The notes: generated from the sequence alone by a model not told the origin. A DNA stretch of 64,000 bases from Archivesica marissinica (GCA_014843695.1 CM026401.1:33311784-33375783); one strand, 5' to 3'; shown: positions 13,024 to 25,015, counted from the stretch's first letter. Numbers and translations are program-made.

Positions 13024-14216
13024 CTATAGATAGCACATTGGTAGGGCGTTCGCTTCATGTGCAAACCACAGGGATTCGGCACGTTTGGGGGTACTAGTAT
13101 ATATATTTAAGTACAGGGATTATACTCTGTGGGATGTCAGATTTCGCATCGATCAGTAAAATGGCCCTATCTGAAACAATTTTGTACAAAGCTGTCCAAA
13201 TATAACGCCTATCCCGAGTCTTTATATTGTTCTTCAAATAAAACACGACTTTAAGCTGCATGCATGTATACTTTGCAAACAATTGCCACATACATTGACC
13301 ATAGCAGGTCACATTTCCATACTAGGACACGGGTTCTGTCAGCAACAAAAAAAATCTTCGACGGGAGAGTTTTAACTGTGAATAACATTATCAATAAAAT
13401 GTGTTTCCACTAACCTGTATGTTTATTCGGCAAAAATGTACGTCAAAAAGAGATTTCGTAGCATTTTCAATTTGTTTTGAAAAATTCTAAAGCGGCGCAA
13501 TTCGCGTTGAAACGAGCGTTGAAACGAGCGTTCTGATTGGATTATTAGAATGTAAGAAGATGTTTTTTTATATATGAAGAACAATCATAATCCAATCAGA
13601 ACGCTCGTTTCAACGCGAATTGCGCCGCTTTAGAATTTTTCAAAACAAATTGAAAATGCTACGAAATCTCTTTTTGACGTACATTTTTGCCGAATAAACA
13701 TACAGGTTAGTGGAAACACATTTTATTGATAATGTTATTCACAGTTAAAACTCTCCCGTCGAAGATTTTTTTTTGTTGCTGACAGAACCCGTGTCCTAGT
13801 ATGGAAATGTGACCTGCTATGGCCAATGTATGTGGCAATTGTTTGCAAAGTATACATGCATGCAGCTTAAAGTTGTGTTTTATTTGAAGAACAATATAAA
13901 GACTCGGGATAGGCGTTATATTTGGACAGCTTTGTACAAAATTGTTTCAGATAGGGCCATTTTACTGATCGATGCGAAATCTGACATCCCACAGAGTAGA
14001 ATCCCTGTACTTAAATATATATACTAGTACCCCCAAACGTGCCAAATCCCTGTAGTGCAAACGGCCCGGGGTTCGAGCCCCGCTGGAGCCGTTACGATTG
14101 TGCATTTAGGCAAGGCATTTAAATTCCACATTGCCACTCCTCTCTCCCTCGTGGCGATGGATTTCATCAGGAATGAGGTCTCGAGAGCAATCGAGCTTTA
14201 AATATATTTGTTTAAA
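13024..14216 (+). mobile_element. SINE family A, split by a hAT-like MITE
   Basis: The two halves, 13024-13066 and 14055-14216, join into a tRNA-derived SINE like the copy at 37476-37736. The tRNA-like head is GCACATTGGTAGGGCGTTCG, followed by a box-B-like GGTTCGAGCCCC. The body includes the family marker CTCGTGGCGATGGAT and the block ATCAGGAATGAGGTCTCGAG. The inserted DNA is the fold-back MITE listed separately. The duplicated GTGCAAAC lies within the tRNA head, showing that the MITE arrived after the SINE. Confidence 0.85.
13067..14054. mobile_element. Fold-back MITE, hAT-like, 988 bp with near-identical arms
   Basis: The left arm (13067-13545) and right arm (13587-14054) are reverse complements with only a few mismatches, around a 41-bp spacer. 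The ends read YACAGGGATTYGGCACG inwards. Perfect 8-bp direct repeats, GTGCAAAC, flank it at 13059-13066 and 14055-14062. An 8-bp target duplication with a CAGGG-like terminus points to the hAT superfamily (family knowledge). The left arm has an extra 12-bp copy of GAAACGAGCGTT. Each arm shows the same 72-codon open frame in mirror image (13094-13312 minus, 13809-14027 plus), with no transposase motif. The element is non-autonomous. Confidence 0.88.
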
Positions 14217-14417
14217 CTAGCTATACCCTTCTTTACACATCTCATAGAAACTTGATTTTGTAACTTCAAATGATATACGTATACGCCCAAAAGACGGCGT
14301 AGCCCCGGCAATTACATGTCATAGCGTATTGCTTGTGTCATATCACTGTGAATGCTCGAGTCTACAGTGTCATGTGACATCACTGTATTCATAAAATGCC
14401 TCTTGGGAAAGGCCTGA

Positions 14418-14889
14418 CAGTGGTAACACGCTGGACTTGTAATCTAGGGATCGCAGGTTAGATACCCCGTCTGACCCTAATAAAATTAACAGTCTTTCAG
14501 ATGGGACGTTAAACCGAAGTCTCGTGTCGGTGTTGTACACCGTGCACATAAAAGAACCAGAGGAGACTCTGGACTGGGTATCTGTCTGTATCATTGCACT
14601 ATCCTCCAACAATCTAAAATGACTAATCTCTTCAGGAGGCGTCGCTCATATAGGCAACCGGTAGCGTGTCGCTCATATGGGCATGTGTGTGTGTGTTTTA
14701 CGTTTATTTATCGTCGCTACCGGTTGCCCATATGAGCGACGCCTCCTGAAGAGATTAGTCATTTTAGATTGCTGGAGGATAGTGCAATGATACAGACAGA
14801 TACCCATTCTAGAGTCTCCTCTGGTTCTTTTACGTGCACGGTACAACCGGTAGCGACGATAAATAAACGTAAAACACACACACACACAC
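14418..14889. mobile_element. SINE family C, inverted chimeric copy
   Basis: A plus-strand SINE C runs from 14418 to about 14667. It has a tRNA-like head, the block GATGGGACGTTAAACCGAAG, the block GAACCAGAGGAGACTCTGGA, and the 3' block GCAACCGGTAGCG. It is followed by a short duplicated piece, then a minus-strand copy of the 3' half (about 14690-14844), then a final plus-strand tail ending AAACGTAAAACACACACAC. The plus-minus-plus order gives a long hairpin. Template switching during reverse transcription or serial insertion could explain it. Confidence 0.85.
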
Positions 14890-14989
14890 TATATATATAT
14901 ATACGTGTACGTGACACTGTATATAAATTTATGATAATAATATGTAGCGTGAATTGGAATACATGCAGTTGATGATACACATAATTATT

Positions 14990-15218
14990 TTATACAAATT
15001 TATTTTAGCTCGATTGCGAAACAAGTTCTTTCAACTTATATTAATCACTCTCGAGACCTCATTCCTGATGGAATCCATCGCCATGAAGGAGAGAAGAGGC
15101 AATGTGGAATTTAAATGCCTTGCCTAAAGGCACAATCGTAACGGCTCCAGCGGTGCTCAAACTCCGGACCTTTCGCACCTGAAGCGAACGCGCATCCACT
15201 GCGCTATCACGACTTCCA
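14990..15218 (-). mobile_element. SINE family A, near full length
   Basis: On the minus strand this reads from a tRNA-like head (GTCGTGATAGCGCAGTGGAT) through a box-B-like region and the GAATGAGGTCTCGAG block to a TAAATTTGTATA tail. It closely matches 37476-37736. No clear target duplication was identified. Confidence 0.85.
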
Positions 15219-15386
15219 CACTTGATTGTTATGCTTGATGTTCCGCTTCATGTATATTTTGACTGCACAGTCATGTCTCGTACATGTTATCTATAGGCGG
15301 TACAAACCTGAGCATTCGTCCTTTCCCCGTATATCTTGGTTCATAATACATCATACGTAATTACATAATGTGAGCTGTAAATAGCT

Positions 15387-17216
15387 CACTGTACATGTAA
15401 CACTCGAAGCAGCCAGGCATACACTGTACATGTAACACTCGAAGCAGCCAGGCATACACTGTACATGTAACACTCGAAGCAGCCAGGCATACACTGTACA
15501 TGTAACACTCGAAGCAGCCAGGCATACACTGCACATGTAACACTCGAAGCAGCCAGGCATACACTGCACATGTAACACTTGATACTGCACATGTAACACT
15601 CGAAGCAGCCAGGCATACACTGCACATGTAACACTCGAAGCAGCCAGGCATACACTGTACATGTAACACTCGAAGCAGCCAGGCATACACTGTACATGTA
15701 ACACTCGAAGCAGCCAGGCAAACACTGCACATGTAACACCTGATACTGCACATGTAACACTCGAAGCAGCCAGGCATACACTGCACATGTAACACTCGAA
15801 GCAGCCAGGCATACACTGCACATGTAACACTCGAAGCAGCCAGGCATACACTTCACATGTAACACTCGAAGCAGCCAGGCATACACTGCACATGTAACAC
15901 TCGAAGCAGCCAGGCATACACTGCACATGTAACACTCGATGCAGCCAGGCATACACTGCACATGTAACACTCGAAGCAGCAAGGCATACACTGCACATGT
16001 AACACTCGAAGCAGCCAGGCATACACTGCACATGTAACACTCGAAGCAGCCAGGCATACACTTCACATGTAACACTCGAAGCAGCCAGGCATACACTGTA
16101 CATGTAACACTCGAAGCAGCCAGGCATACACTGTACATGTAACACTCGAAGCAGCCAGGCATACACTGCACATGTAACACTCGATGCAGCCAGGCATACA
16201 CTGCACATGTAACACTCGATGCAGCCAGGCATACACTGCACATGTAACACTCGATGCAGCCAGGCATACACTGCACATGTAACACTCGATGCAGCCAGGC
16301 ATACACTGCACATGTAACACTCGAAGCAGCCAGGCATACACTGTACATGTAACACTCGAAGCAGCCAGGCATACACTGCACATGTAACACTCGAAGCAGC
16401 CAGGCATACACTGTACATGTAACACTCGAAGCAGCCAGGCATACACTGTACATGTAACACTCGAAGCAGCCAGGCATACACTGTACATGTAACACTCGAA
16501 GCAGCCAGGCATACACTGTACATGTAACACTCGAAGCAGCCAGGCATACACTGCACATGTAACACTCGAAGCAGCCAGGCATACACTGCACATGTAACAC
16601 TCGAAGCAGCCAGGCATACACTGCACATGTAACACTCGAAGCAGCCAGGCATACACTGCACATGTAACACCCGATGCTGCACATGTAACACTCGATGCTG
16701 TACATGTAACACTCGAAGCAGCCAGGCATACACTGCACATGTAACACTCGATGCTGCACATGTAACACTCGATGCTGCACATGTAACACTCGAAGCAGCC
16801 AGGCATACACTGCACATGTAACACTCGATGCTGCACATGTAACACTCGATGCTGCACATGTAACACTCGATGCAGCCAGGCATACACTGCACATGTAACC
16901 GAATGCCGCCAGGCATACACTGCACATGTAACACTCGAAGCAGCCAGGCATACACTGCACATGTAACACTCGATGCAGCCAGGCATACACTGCACATGTA
17001 ACACTCGATGCAGCCAGGCATACACTGCACATGTAACACTCGATGCAGCCAGGCATACACTGCACATGTAACACTCGATGCAGCCAGGCATACACTGCAC
17101 ATGTAACACTGGATGCTGCCATGTAAACACTGCACATGTAACACTGGATGCCGCCAGGCATACACTGCACATGTAACACTCGATGCCGCCAGGCATACAC
17201 TGCACATGTAACCGAA
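15387..17216. repeat. 35-bp minisatellite with 21-bp short variants
   Basis: The unit contains TGTAACACTCGAAGCAGCCA and repeats every 35 bp. Some units lack 14 bp and are 21 bp long (clusters at 16668-16865, single cases near 15580 and 15740). The minus strand has no stop codon in any frame, so three overlapping open frames of up to 666 codons appear (15351-17351). Because 35 is not a multiple of 3, the same DNA is read in all frames. This argues against protein coding. Confidence 0.96.
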
Positions 17217-17844
17217 TGCACTACTGCTGCGTGTAACCTGACCACTATGATATATCTCACCAACATTTAAGCATTTATTCCACTCGATTTTATTTTTATA
17301 GTTTGTATTATTGACTAGAAGTGTCGGCCCGCGACTCCATTTGCTATTCATTGAGTATTTTATTGTAGCTATGTTTATTTTTCATACATTGACACTGATG
17401 CGGTTAAAATGATACTGTTGATCATCAAGCTGTTTTTATGAAGTGGAAATCTGCGGGTGGACAGAGGGGTCGTCAGTATCGGTAATTAATGTGAATTTGG
17501 TTTTAAATCATACCAGGCTTTGTAATTGAGCGTTACTTTGAGGTCTAACCAGGGTTCAGCTATAGCCTAATAAATCCCCGAAGTTCATGTGCGCATGCGT
17601 AGTAAATTCGGAATGAAAAACATATTTGAACACCCGACATATTGTGTTAATATAATGTTTTGACCTGGATACTCATTTGTATAACGATGGTAACATGTTT
17701 GTTGTTGCATTTTTTTTACACGTCACATGTAGGCAACACAACGCCCAGTGTCAGTAAGAAACAGTAATAGTTGTGCCGCAATACATCTGTTTCTGTCCTA
17801 TAATCACGTTCAGACGACCGACAACATATCTTTGATGTCATGAT
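17217..17844. other. Unique spacer, no gene seen
   Basis: AT-rich sequence between two arrays. A TGCGCATGCG sequence at about 17590, close to the NRF1 consensus, is the only motif noted. Confidence 0.5.
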
Positions 17845-19115
17845 TGTGGTAGTGTGTGGTAGTGTGTGGCACTGTGGTAGTGTGTGGTAGTGTGGTAGTG
17901 TGTGGCACTGTGGTAGTGTGTGGTACTGTGTGGTATTGTGTGGTAGTGTGTGGTAGTGTGTGATAGTGTGTGACACTGTGGTAGTGTGTGTAGTGTGTGA
18001 CACTGTGGTAGTGTGTGGTAGTGTGTGGAACTGTGGTAGTGTGTGGTAGTGTGTGGCACTGTGATATTGTGTGGTAGTGCGTGGTAGTGTGTGGCACTGT
18101 GGTAGTGTGTGGCACTGTGGTAGTGTGTGGCACTGTGGTAGTGTGTGGCACTGTGGTAGTGTGTGGTAGTGTGTGGCACTGTGGTAGTGTGTGGCACTGT
18201 AGTGTGTGGCACTGTGGTACTGTTGTACTGTGTGTCACTGTGGTAGTGTGTGGTACTGTGGTACTGTGTGGCACTGTGGTATTGTGTGGCACTGTGGTAG
18301 TGAGTGACACTGTGGTAGTGTGTGGTAGTGTGTGGTAGTATGTGGCATTGTGGTAGTGTGTGGTAGTGTGTGTGCAACTATGGTAGTGTGTGGTAGTGTG
18401 TGGTAGTGTGTGCAACTATGGTAGTGTGTGCAACTATGGTAGTGTGTGGTAGTGTGTGGTAGTGTGTGCAACTATGGTAGTGTGTGGTAGTGTGTGCAAC
18501 TATGGTAGTGTGTGGTAGTGTGTGGTAGTGTGTGCATCTATGGTAGTGTGTGCAACTATGGTAGTGTGTGGTAGTGTGTGGTAGTGTGTGCAACTATAGT
18601 AGTGTGTGGTAGTGTGTGCAACTATGGTAGTGTGTGGTAGTGTGTGGTAGTGTGTGCAACTATGGTAGTGTGTGGTAGTGTGTGGTAGTGTGTGCAACTA
18701 TGGTAGTGTGTGCAACTATGGTAGTGTGTGTAACTGTGGTAGTGTGTGGTAGTGTGTGGTAGTTTGTGGTACTGTGGTAGTGTGTGCAACTATGATAGTG
18801 TATGGTAGTGTGTGGCAATGTGGTAGTGTGTGGCACTGTGGTAGTGTGTGGTAGTATGTGGTACACTGTGGGAGTGTGTGCAACTATGGTAGTGTGTGGT
18901 AGTGTGTGGCACTGTGGTAGTGTGTGGTACACTGTGGTAGTGTGTGGTACACTGTGGTAGTATATGATACACTGTGGTAGTATGTGGTACACTGTGGTAG
19001 TGTGTGATACAGTGTGGTAGTGTGTGGTACAGTGTGGTAGTGTGTGGTACAGTGTGGTAGTGTGTGGTACAGTGTGGTAGTGTGTGGTACAGTGTAGTAG
19101 TGTGTGGTACAATTG
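17845..19115. repeat. G/T-rich minisatellite based on TAGTGTGTGG
   Basis: About 1.27 kb built from 10-bp TAGTGTGTGG units and 8-18 bp derivatives (GGCACTGTGG, GTGCAACTATGG, GTACACTGTGG). Different variants dominate successive parts: CACTG around 17.9-18.3 kb, CAACTATGG around 18.4-18.7 kb, and GTACA(C/G)TGTGG after about 18.9 kb. The plus strand is strongly G/T biased. Minus-strand open frames rich in His and Thr are products of the repeat. Confidence 0.95.
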
Positions 19116-19319
19116 TAGTTTGGTACACAATAGTTTTACTTATTATTCTCTGGGTTTGTTCAGCGCACACTATCATTACACGTGTATCAGTATATATACT
19201 ATTGCTGCATGAAGAAGCACACATCATTTTCTCAATCAGGCAGTCGGTCATCGCGTTATAACGAGACAATTAACACTTTGTATTGTAATATGCCATTTAC
19301 TAGTACTCGTCAAATTTAA

Positions 19320-19475
19320 CTCAAGCCTCTGTACAACTTCCATCGAAACAGTTGCCTTAGTAATGTTGACAATTGAAGCGCCACGTGAATGACATTCCTT
19401 CTGTCCAAAGTACACAGAGTCCCAGGGCTCCATTGTCTCTCGGGCTATCATCTTACAAACCATTCTCATTTCATT
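19320..19475 (-). other. Possible C-type-lectin-like exon fragment
   Basis: Within the minus-strand open frame 19484-19248, the residues PWDSVYFGQKECHSRGASIV, followed by an N-I-T stretch, resemble the start of C-type lectin-like domains: an aromatic position, then C, then a G-A-x-L/I-V core. The typical order is Trp...Cys...Gly-Gly/Ala-x-Leu-Val-x-Ile. Only about 40 residues match. The later domain cysteines are absent, and no convincing splice pair was found. It could be a lone exon, a pseudo-exon or chance similarity. The frame has no array overlap. Confidence 0.25.
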
Positions 19476-19776
19476 TGCGCCCAATTGATGATGCGGACAG
19501 TTAAATTATAGGCTTCATCTACTTCCCGAGTCGAATGGATGGCTTTAGTACAAAATCTGGAAAATAAAATTGCATAGATTGTTAAACAAGGCTTTATAAT
19601 AGAGAGAGAGAGGTTTAATCAATCTGACCCTGATTGAGATCACTGCTCTGTCTGTACAGTTAAGGCCACCAGCGGGTCTCTCTCGAGATCTTAATGCACA
19701 CAATGTGCAATTGTAACAACTTGTACAGGAAAAAATAACACTTAATGCAAGAGTTGGAGAGAAAGAAATACACCTA

Positions 19777-19954
19777 CAGTCAAACCTGTATTAAGCAGTC
19801 AGCCAAGGGCATCACAGAACGTGGCTGCTTAGCACAGGTGTCTGCTTAATAGAGGTCAAATGTATAATAAAACAGCATATTGGGAATCTCGAAAGTGGCT
19901 TCTTAATACAGGTTGGCTGCTTAATAGAGGTGACCACTAACACAGGTTTGACTG
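19777..19954. mobile_element. Tc1/mariner-like MITE, 178 bp
   Basis: It begins CAGTCAAACCTGT and ends ACAGGTTTGACTG. TA dinucleotides flank it at 19775-19776 and 19955-19956. CAGT-start inverted repeats at a TA target fit Tc1/mariner MITEs. The interior has further inverted sub-repeats (TTAAGCAG/CTGCTTAA types). There is no transposase coding. The same family occurs at 48458-49082. Confidence 0.85.
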
Positions 19955-19982
19955 TATACTTGAATTATTTGCGAACTTTTAA

Positions 19983-20904
19983 AGATATCAATAATTGTGA
20001 ACGTATATAGATATCAATAATTGTGAACGTATATAGATATCAATACTTGTGGTCGTATATAGGTATCAATAATTGTGGTCGTATATAGATATCAATAATT
20101 GTGGCCGTATATAGGTATCAATAATTGTGGTCGTATATAGATATCAATAATTGTGAACGTATATAGATATCAATAATTGTGGTCGTATATAGATATCAAT
20201 AATTGTGGTCGTATATAGATATCAATAATTCTGACCGTATATAGATATCAATAATTGTGGCCGTATATAGATATCAATAATTGTGGTCGTATATAGATAT
20301 CAATAATTCTGACCGTATGTAGATATCAATAATTGTGAACGTATATAGATATCAATAATTGTGGTCGTATATAGATATCAATAATTCTGACCGTATGTAG
20401 ATATCAAGAATTGTGAACGTATGTAGATATCAATAATTGTGGTCGTATATAGATATCAATAATTGTGGCCGTATGTAGATATCAAGAATTGTGAACGTAT
20501 GTAGATATCAATAATTGTGACCGTATATAGATATCAATAATTGTGGCCGTATATAGATATCAATAATTGTGGCCGTATATAGATATCAAGAATTGTGGCC
20601 GTATATAGATATCAATAATTCTGACCGTATATAGATATCAATAATTGTGGCCGTATATAGATATCAATAATTCTGACCGTATATAGATATCAATAATTGT
20701 GGCCGTATATAGATATCAATAATTCTGACCGTATATAGATATCAATAATTGTGGCCGTATATAGATATCAATAATTCTGACCGTATATAGATATCAATAA
20801 TTGTGACCGTATATAGATATCAATAATTGTGGCCGTATATAGATATCAATAATTCTGACCGTATATAGATATCAATAATTCTGACCGTATATAGATATCA
20901 ATAT
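19983..20904. repeat. 26-bp minisatellite, about 35 copies
   Basis: The unit contains ATAGATATCAATAATTGTGG then CCGTAT and repeats every 26 bp. Variants GAACG, GGTCG, GGCCG and CTGACCG distinguish units. From about 20600 onward GGCCG and CTGACCG units largely alternate, giving a 52-bp dimer period. Confidence 0.96.
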
Positions 20905-21498
20905 TTGGTTTGTTTTCAATGGGAATCTGGTATAAGATTACCATGTCTGGGTACATATATTTATTTTCATACCTCTGTCCGCTGGTATATACTGTCCAAA
21001 CTTCCAGTCGTATGAGTCACCATTCATTTAAATGTTCTCACAGTAAAACATGTACATTTGATCTCATTTTGCTAATAAAAGTATAACAGCAATCAACGGA
21101 GGAATGTTCTCACGTGGTCGCCCCGTTGGACACACACTCGCTGGCAGCCAATGAAGCACTCCCTCCCCCTTAGTTACCACAGAGAAACATGGTGGAACAT
21201 CTGGCTATAGACCGTCATTATATTACCCCTGCACCTGTAGATCATATGGCCCGGGAAATAAAAATAAATTGATATGATATCAAAATGTAAATAACTGGAA
21301 ATATGAGCAAAAGGTTTATAATGATAAAGAAGTTGTTGGACACCCACGAGTTTAGGGGTTTGTCTAGATTTAGTTGTGTTGCCATGTGATTCATTATATT
21401 TTATGTTATTTTTATGTCCTAATACAAATTGCAATATGCTACCAAATGTTTTGAGAATAATTAAATGGGAAAATAAATTACTGATTTATAAATATAGT
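20905..21498. other. Unique spacer, no gene seen
   Basis: AT-rich. A minus-strand 86-codon open frame (21174-21434) has no recognisable motif. Confidence 0.45.
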
Positions 21499-22842
21499 AT
21501 TCGTCCAGCTGACAGCAATTGTAGCCGGGAACCAACAATGTGGAGTTCATCTGTCCAGCTGACAGCAATTGTAGCCGGGTACCAACAGCGTGGATTACAT
21601 TCGTCCAGCTGACAGCAATTGTAGCCGGGAACCAACAATGTGGAGTTCATCTGTCCAGCTGACAGCAATTGTAGCCGGGTACCAACAGCGTGGATTACAT
21701 TCGTCCAGCTGACAGCAATTGTAGCCGAGAACCAACAACGTGGATTATATTCGTCTAGCTGACAGCAATTGTAGCCGGGAACCAACAACGTGGATTATAT
21801 TCGTCTAGCTGACAGCAATTGTAGCCGAGAACCAACAACGTGGATTATATTCGTCTAGCTGACAGCAATTGTAGCCGAGAACCAACAACGTGGATTACAT
21901 TCGTCTAGCTGACAGCAATTGCAGCCGGGAACCGACAACGTGGATTTCATTCGTCCAGCTGACAGCAATTGTTGCCGGGGACCAACAACGTCAGTGGAGT
22001 TAATTCGTCCAGCTGACAGCAATTGTAGCGGGGACCAACAACGTGGAGTTAATTCGTCCAGCTGACGGCAATTGTAGCCGGGAACCAACAACGTGGTGTT
22101 AATTCGTCCAGCTGATGGCAATTGTAGCCGGGAACCAACAACGTGGTGTTAATTCGTCCAGCTGACGGCAATTGTAGCCGAGAACCAACAACGTGGATTA
22201 CATTCGTCTAGCTGACAGCAATTGTAGCCGAGAACCAACAACGTGGATTATATTCGTCTAGCTGACAGCAATTGTAGCCGAGAACCAACAACGTGGATTA
22301 TATTCGTCTAGCTGACAGCAATTGTAGCCGAGAACCAACAGCGTGGATTACATTCGTCCAGCTGACAGTAATTGTAGCCGAGAACCAACAACGTGGATTA
22401 TATTCGTCTAGCTGACAGCAATTGTAGCCGCGGGGAACAACAACGTGGATTGTATTCGTCTAGCTGACAGCAATTGTAGCCGGGGACCAACAACGTGGAT
22501 TTCATTCGTCCAGCTGACAGCAATTGTAGCCGAGAACCAACAACGTGGATTATATTCGTCTAGCTGACAGCAATTGTAGCCGAGAACCAACAACGTGGAT
22601 TATATTCGTCTAGCTGACAGCAATTGTAGCCGAGAACCAACAAACGTGGATTATATTCGTCTAGCTGACAGCAATTGTAGCCGAGACCCAACAACGTGGA
22701 TTATATTCGTCTAGCTGACAGCAATTGTAGCCGGGGACCAACAACGTGGATTTCATTCGTCCAGCTGACAACAATTGTAGCCGCGGGGAACAACAACGTG
22801 GATTGTATTCGTCTAGCTGACAGCAATTGTAGCCGGGAACAA
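21499..22842. repeat. 50-bp minisatellite, about 27 copies
   Basis: The unit contains AGCTGACAGCAATTGTAGCC, followed by a variable GGGAACC/GAGAACC/GGGGACC segment and CAACAACGTGGATT. Spacing is mostly 50 bp, with 48-53 bp variants. Some units have CAGCTG and some TAGCTG. Blocks of similar variants recur, for example near 22420-22500 and 22735-22840. Confidence 0.96.
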
Positions 22843-23857
22843 CTGAATAATTATTTATATAACAACATTTTTTTCAAAATTTAATTTTTTTTTGTTAAAA
22901 CTAGTTGATGTTCATGTCTTTGGATCTATCTCATGTAATGCGCGTGTGTTGTATTGACATGTGGTTATATATCAAGGCATGTACATTTTATTTACACCTA
23001 TGACTCGTACCAGTAGGCCTACATTGCTGACATACCATATCCGTGGTCGAAGGTTCGAATCTCGTCAGGGGTTCGTTCTGATATGGCCGGTTGGTGAACC
23101 GCCAGCTAGTTAAATAATGGTTACCGATTGCCTACCAGATTGGCGCCTAGCATACAAGTATATGATTAGGGAAGTACTGATGTTCATAAAAAGAGGTGTC
23201 TCATGAGTCAGTAATGACTGGCCCTTTAAATAGGGGTGACACTATACTAAATAATTCCAATGCGCAGTTCTCACTTATAGTCCTATCTTTTGATTGTATT
23301 TTTGTATAATATATATGTTTAGTGCGTCATGGTTGATTAATTTTAAATGAGTTATCTCGTTAAATAAAGTCTTTATTATTATTTGTATTTATTATTCATA
23401 AAGAGTAGGCCCATAGTGGGTCTAAAACTGTTTGTTGTTATCTATTTGGGAGATTAAAAAGATATTCATGTTTTATAGTAAAATGATAAATTATATAGAT
23501 TAAGGTCTCTATCAATTAATAATTAATTTTATATTGACACACAAATCAGGGCCTCTGCCATTTGCCGCGGTATATCGCGGAAATACTTTTTATGTAGCTG
23601 CTGATTCGATGCCGGAAATACTATGCTAAACACAAGTAATTCACAATAGTATTTCTTCTTTGTAACTTTGTAATGTTGAAGTGGAGAAGTCATGGATGAC
23701 GCACAATGAGGATTATATTCGTGTACGTAATAGTATTCCTGTAATTTAGTTTTTAATAACTATTACCGCGATATACCCATAATGCATCCTAAATGTGTAA
23801 ATAGTAAATTGCACACTCATTGCTACTACTAACAACACTACCTCTGAACAACCAACG

Positions 23858-23888
<31 letters not shown>

Positions 23889-23889
23889 C
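22843..23889. other. Spacer with a tRNA-like box B and a (CAA)n tract
   Basis: At about 23038-23070 the sequence GGTTCGAATCTCG looks like a polymerase III box B and may mark a decayed SINE. A (CAA)n tract lies at about 23850-23889, immediately before a SINE. No protein-coding signal is seen; the open frame at 23746-23931 reads through the triplet repeat. Confidence 0.4.
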
Positions 23890-24138
23890 TGTCCCATTAG
23901 CGCAGTGGTTAGCGCGCTCACTTCTCACCAATGCAACCCGGGTTCGATCTTCGGACCGGGAAATATGTGAGATGGTACGGTAGTCGCCAGATCGGACAGG
24001 TGGGTTTTCTCAGGCTACTCCGGTTTCTGCCCACACGAATGACCACATTTACGCTTTCAACCGCACCAACGAGAGTGATTAATATAAGTTGTTAGAACTT
24101 GCTTCGCAATCGTTGTCAAATAAATAAAGTTTAAACTT
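23890..24138 (+). mobile_element. SINE family B, full length
   Basis: The tRNA-like head is TTAGCGCAGTGGTTAGCGCG with box B GGGTTCGATCTTCGG. The body contains CAGGTGGGTTTTCTC and a GCCCACACGAATGACCAC block. The tail is GCAATCGTTGTCAAATAAAT. It is inserted in or beside a (CAA)n tract. Other copies are at 36677-37109 and a 3' piece at 51483-51552. Confidence 0.88.
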
Positions 24139-25015
24139 TTAACAACAAAAACCAACTACAACAATGACAACACACAACAATGACAACAGCACTATTTCTC
24201 AATATCTCATTGTTCAAATCAGCGGTAAATTAACTGTCATATTCCTAAATCAATTAATCAGTCAGCTGTTAATATAAGAGTTCTTTTATTCTGTTGAAAC
24301 ACTGTAGAATTCATATCGTCTTGCATTTTTGATGTGCGCCTGAGCTGCTAAAGAACATATATGAATGTTTGAACACACTTCATTATTCACCTGGCGTTGA
24401 GTATCACGCGCGTTACTTCGCGTGAGCCAATCATATTATCTTACCTAAAAATCTTTCTTGTATTTTCGTGAAAGAATCCAAATCATGCCACCCAAGTTGA
24501 AAGAAAACAATCAATATGCGTTTAACTGTTTTATCATTGCCGTCAATGTGTTACGAGGCACTAACATGTAATAACTAATCTCTGATTGCGATGTGGAGAT
24601 ACAAGATATATATATAACACTAATATACATACAGCATTTTGTTAATTATTCCATCCGTTGTCTTGTCTTTGTTCTTCTTTTTAATTTGTATCTTTCTCTC
24701 GAGCACTATCTGGTATAGCAATATACCATCAATGAACTACACACGTATAGTGATGGCATTCTTGTTGCACAACGAGTTGGACTAGTTCTGCGAATTCTAC
24801 ATTCTGCTGTCTCAGATATTAAGACCAGTCTGGTCTTCCATTATGTTAAATATCGTTATTGTAATGATAAGATAAACAATCGTACGGTATCAGACATGAT
24901 ATTGTGAAAACATAAGATCTTATCGCATGTACGTGTCATATCGCATGTTTATTGGACTGCGTAAACATGAATATTTCATGCAAAAGAAAGCCATATAATT
25001 AATGCAGTCAAAACA
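24139..25015. other. Unique spacer, no gene seen
   Basis: AT-rich. No domain-bearing open frame, repeat family or RNA gene was recognised. Confidence 0.45.

Noticed and set aside
13094..14027. Two identical 72-codon genes in opposite directions
   Set aside because: They are mirror readings of the two arms of the fold-back MITE, with no domain.
15351..17351. 666-codon minus-strand frame and two other long frames in the same strand
   Set aside because: They are readings of one stop-free 35-bp unit in all three phases; the period is not a multiple of three and no domain is present.
17716..19269. His/Thr-rich minus-strand frames resembling metal-binding peptides
   Set aside because: They are translations of a G/T-rich minisatellite in all frames.
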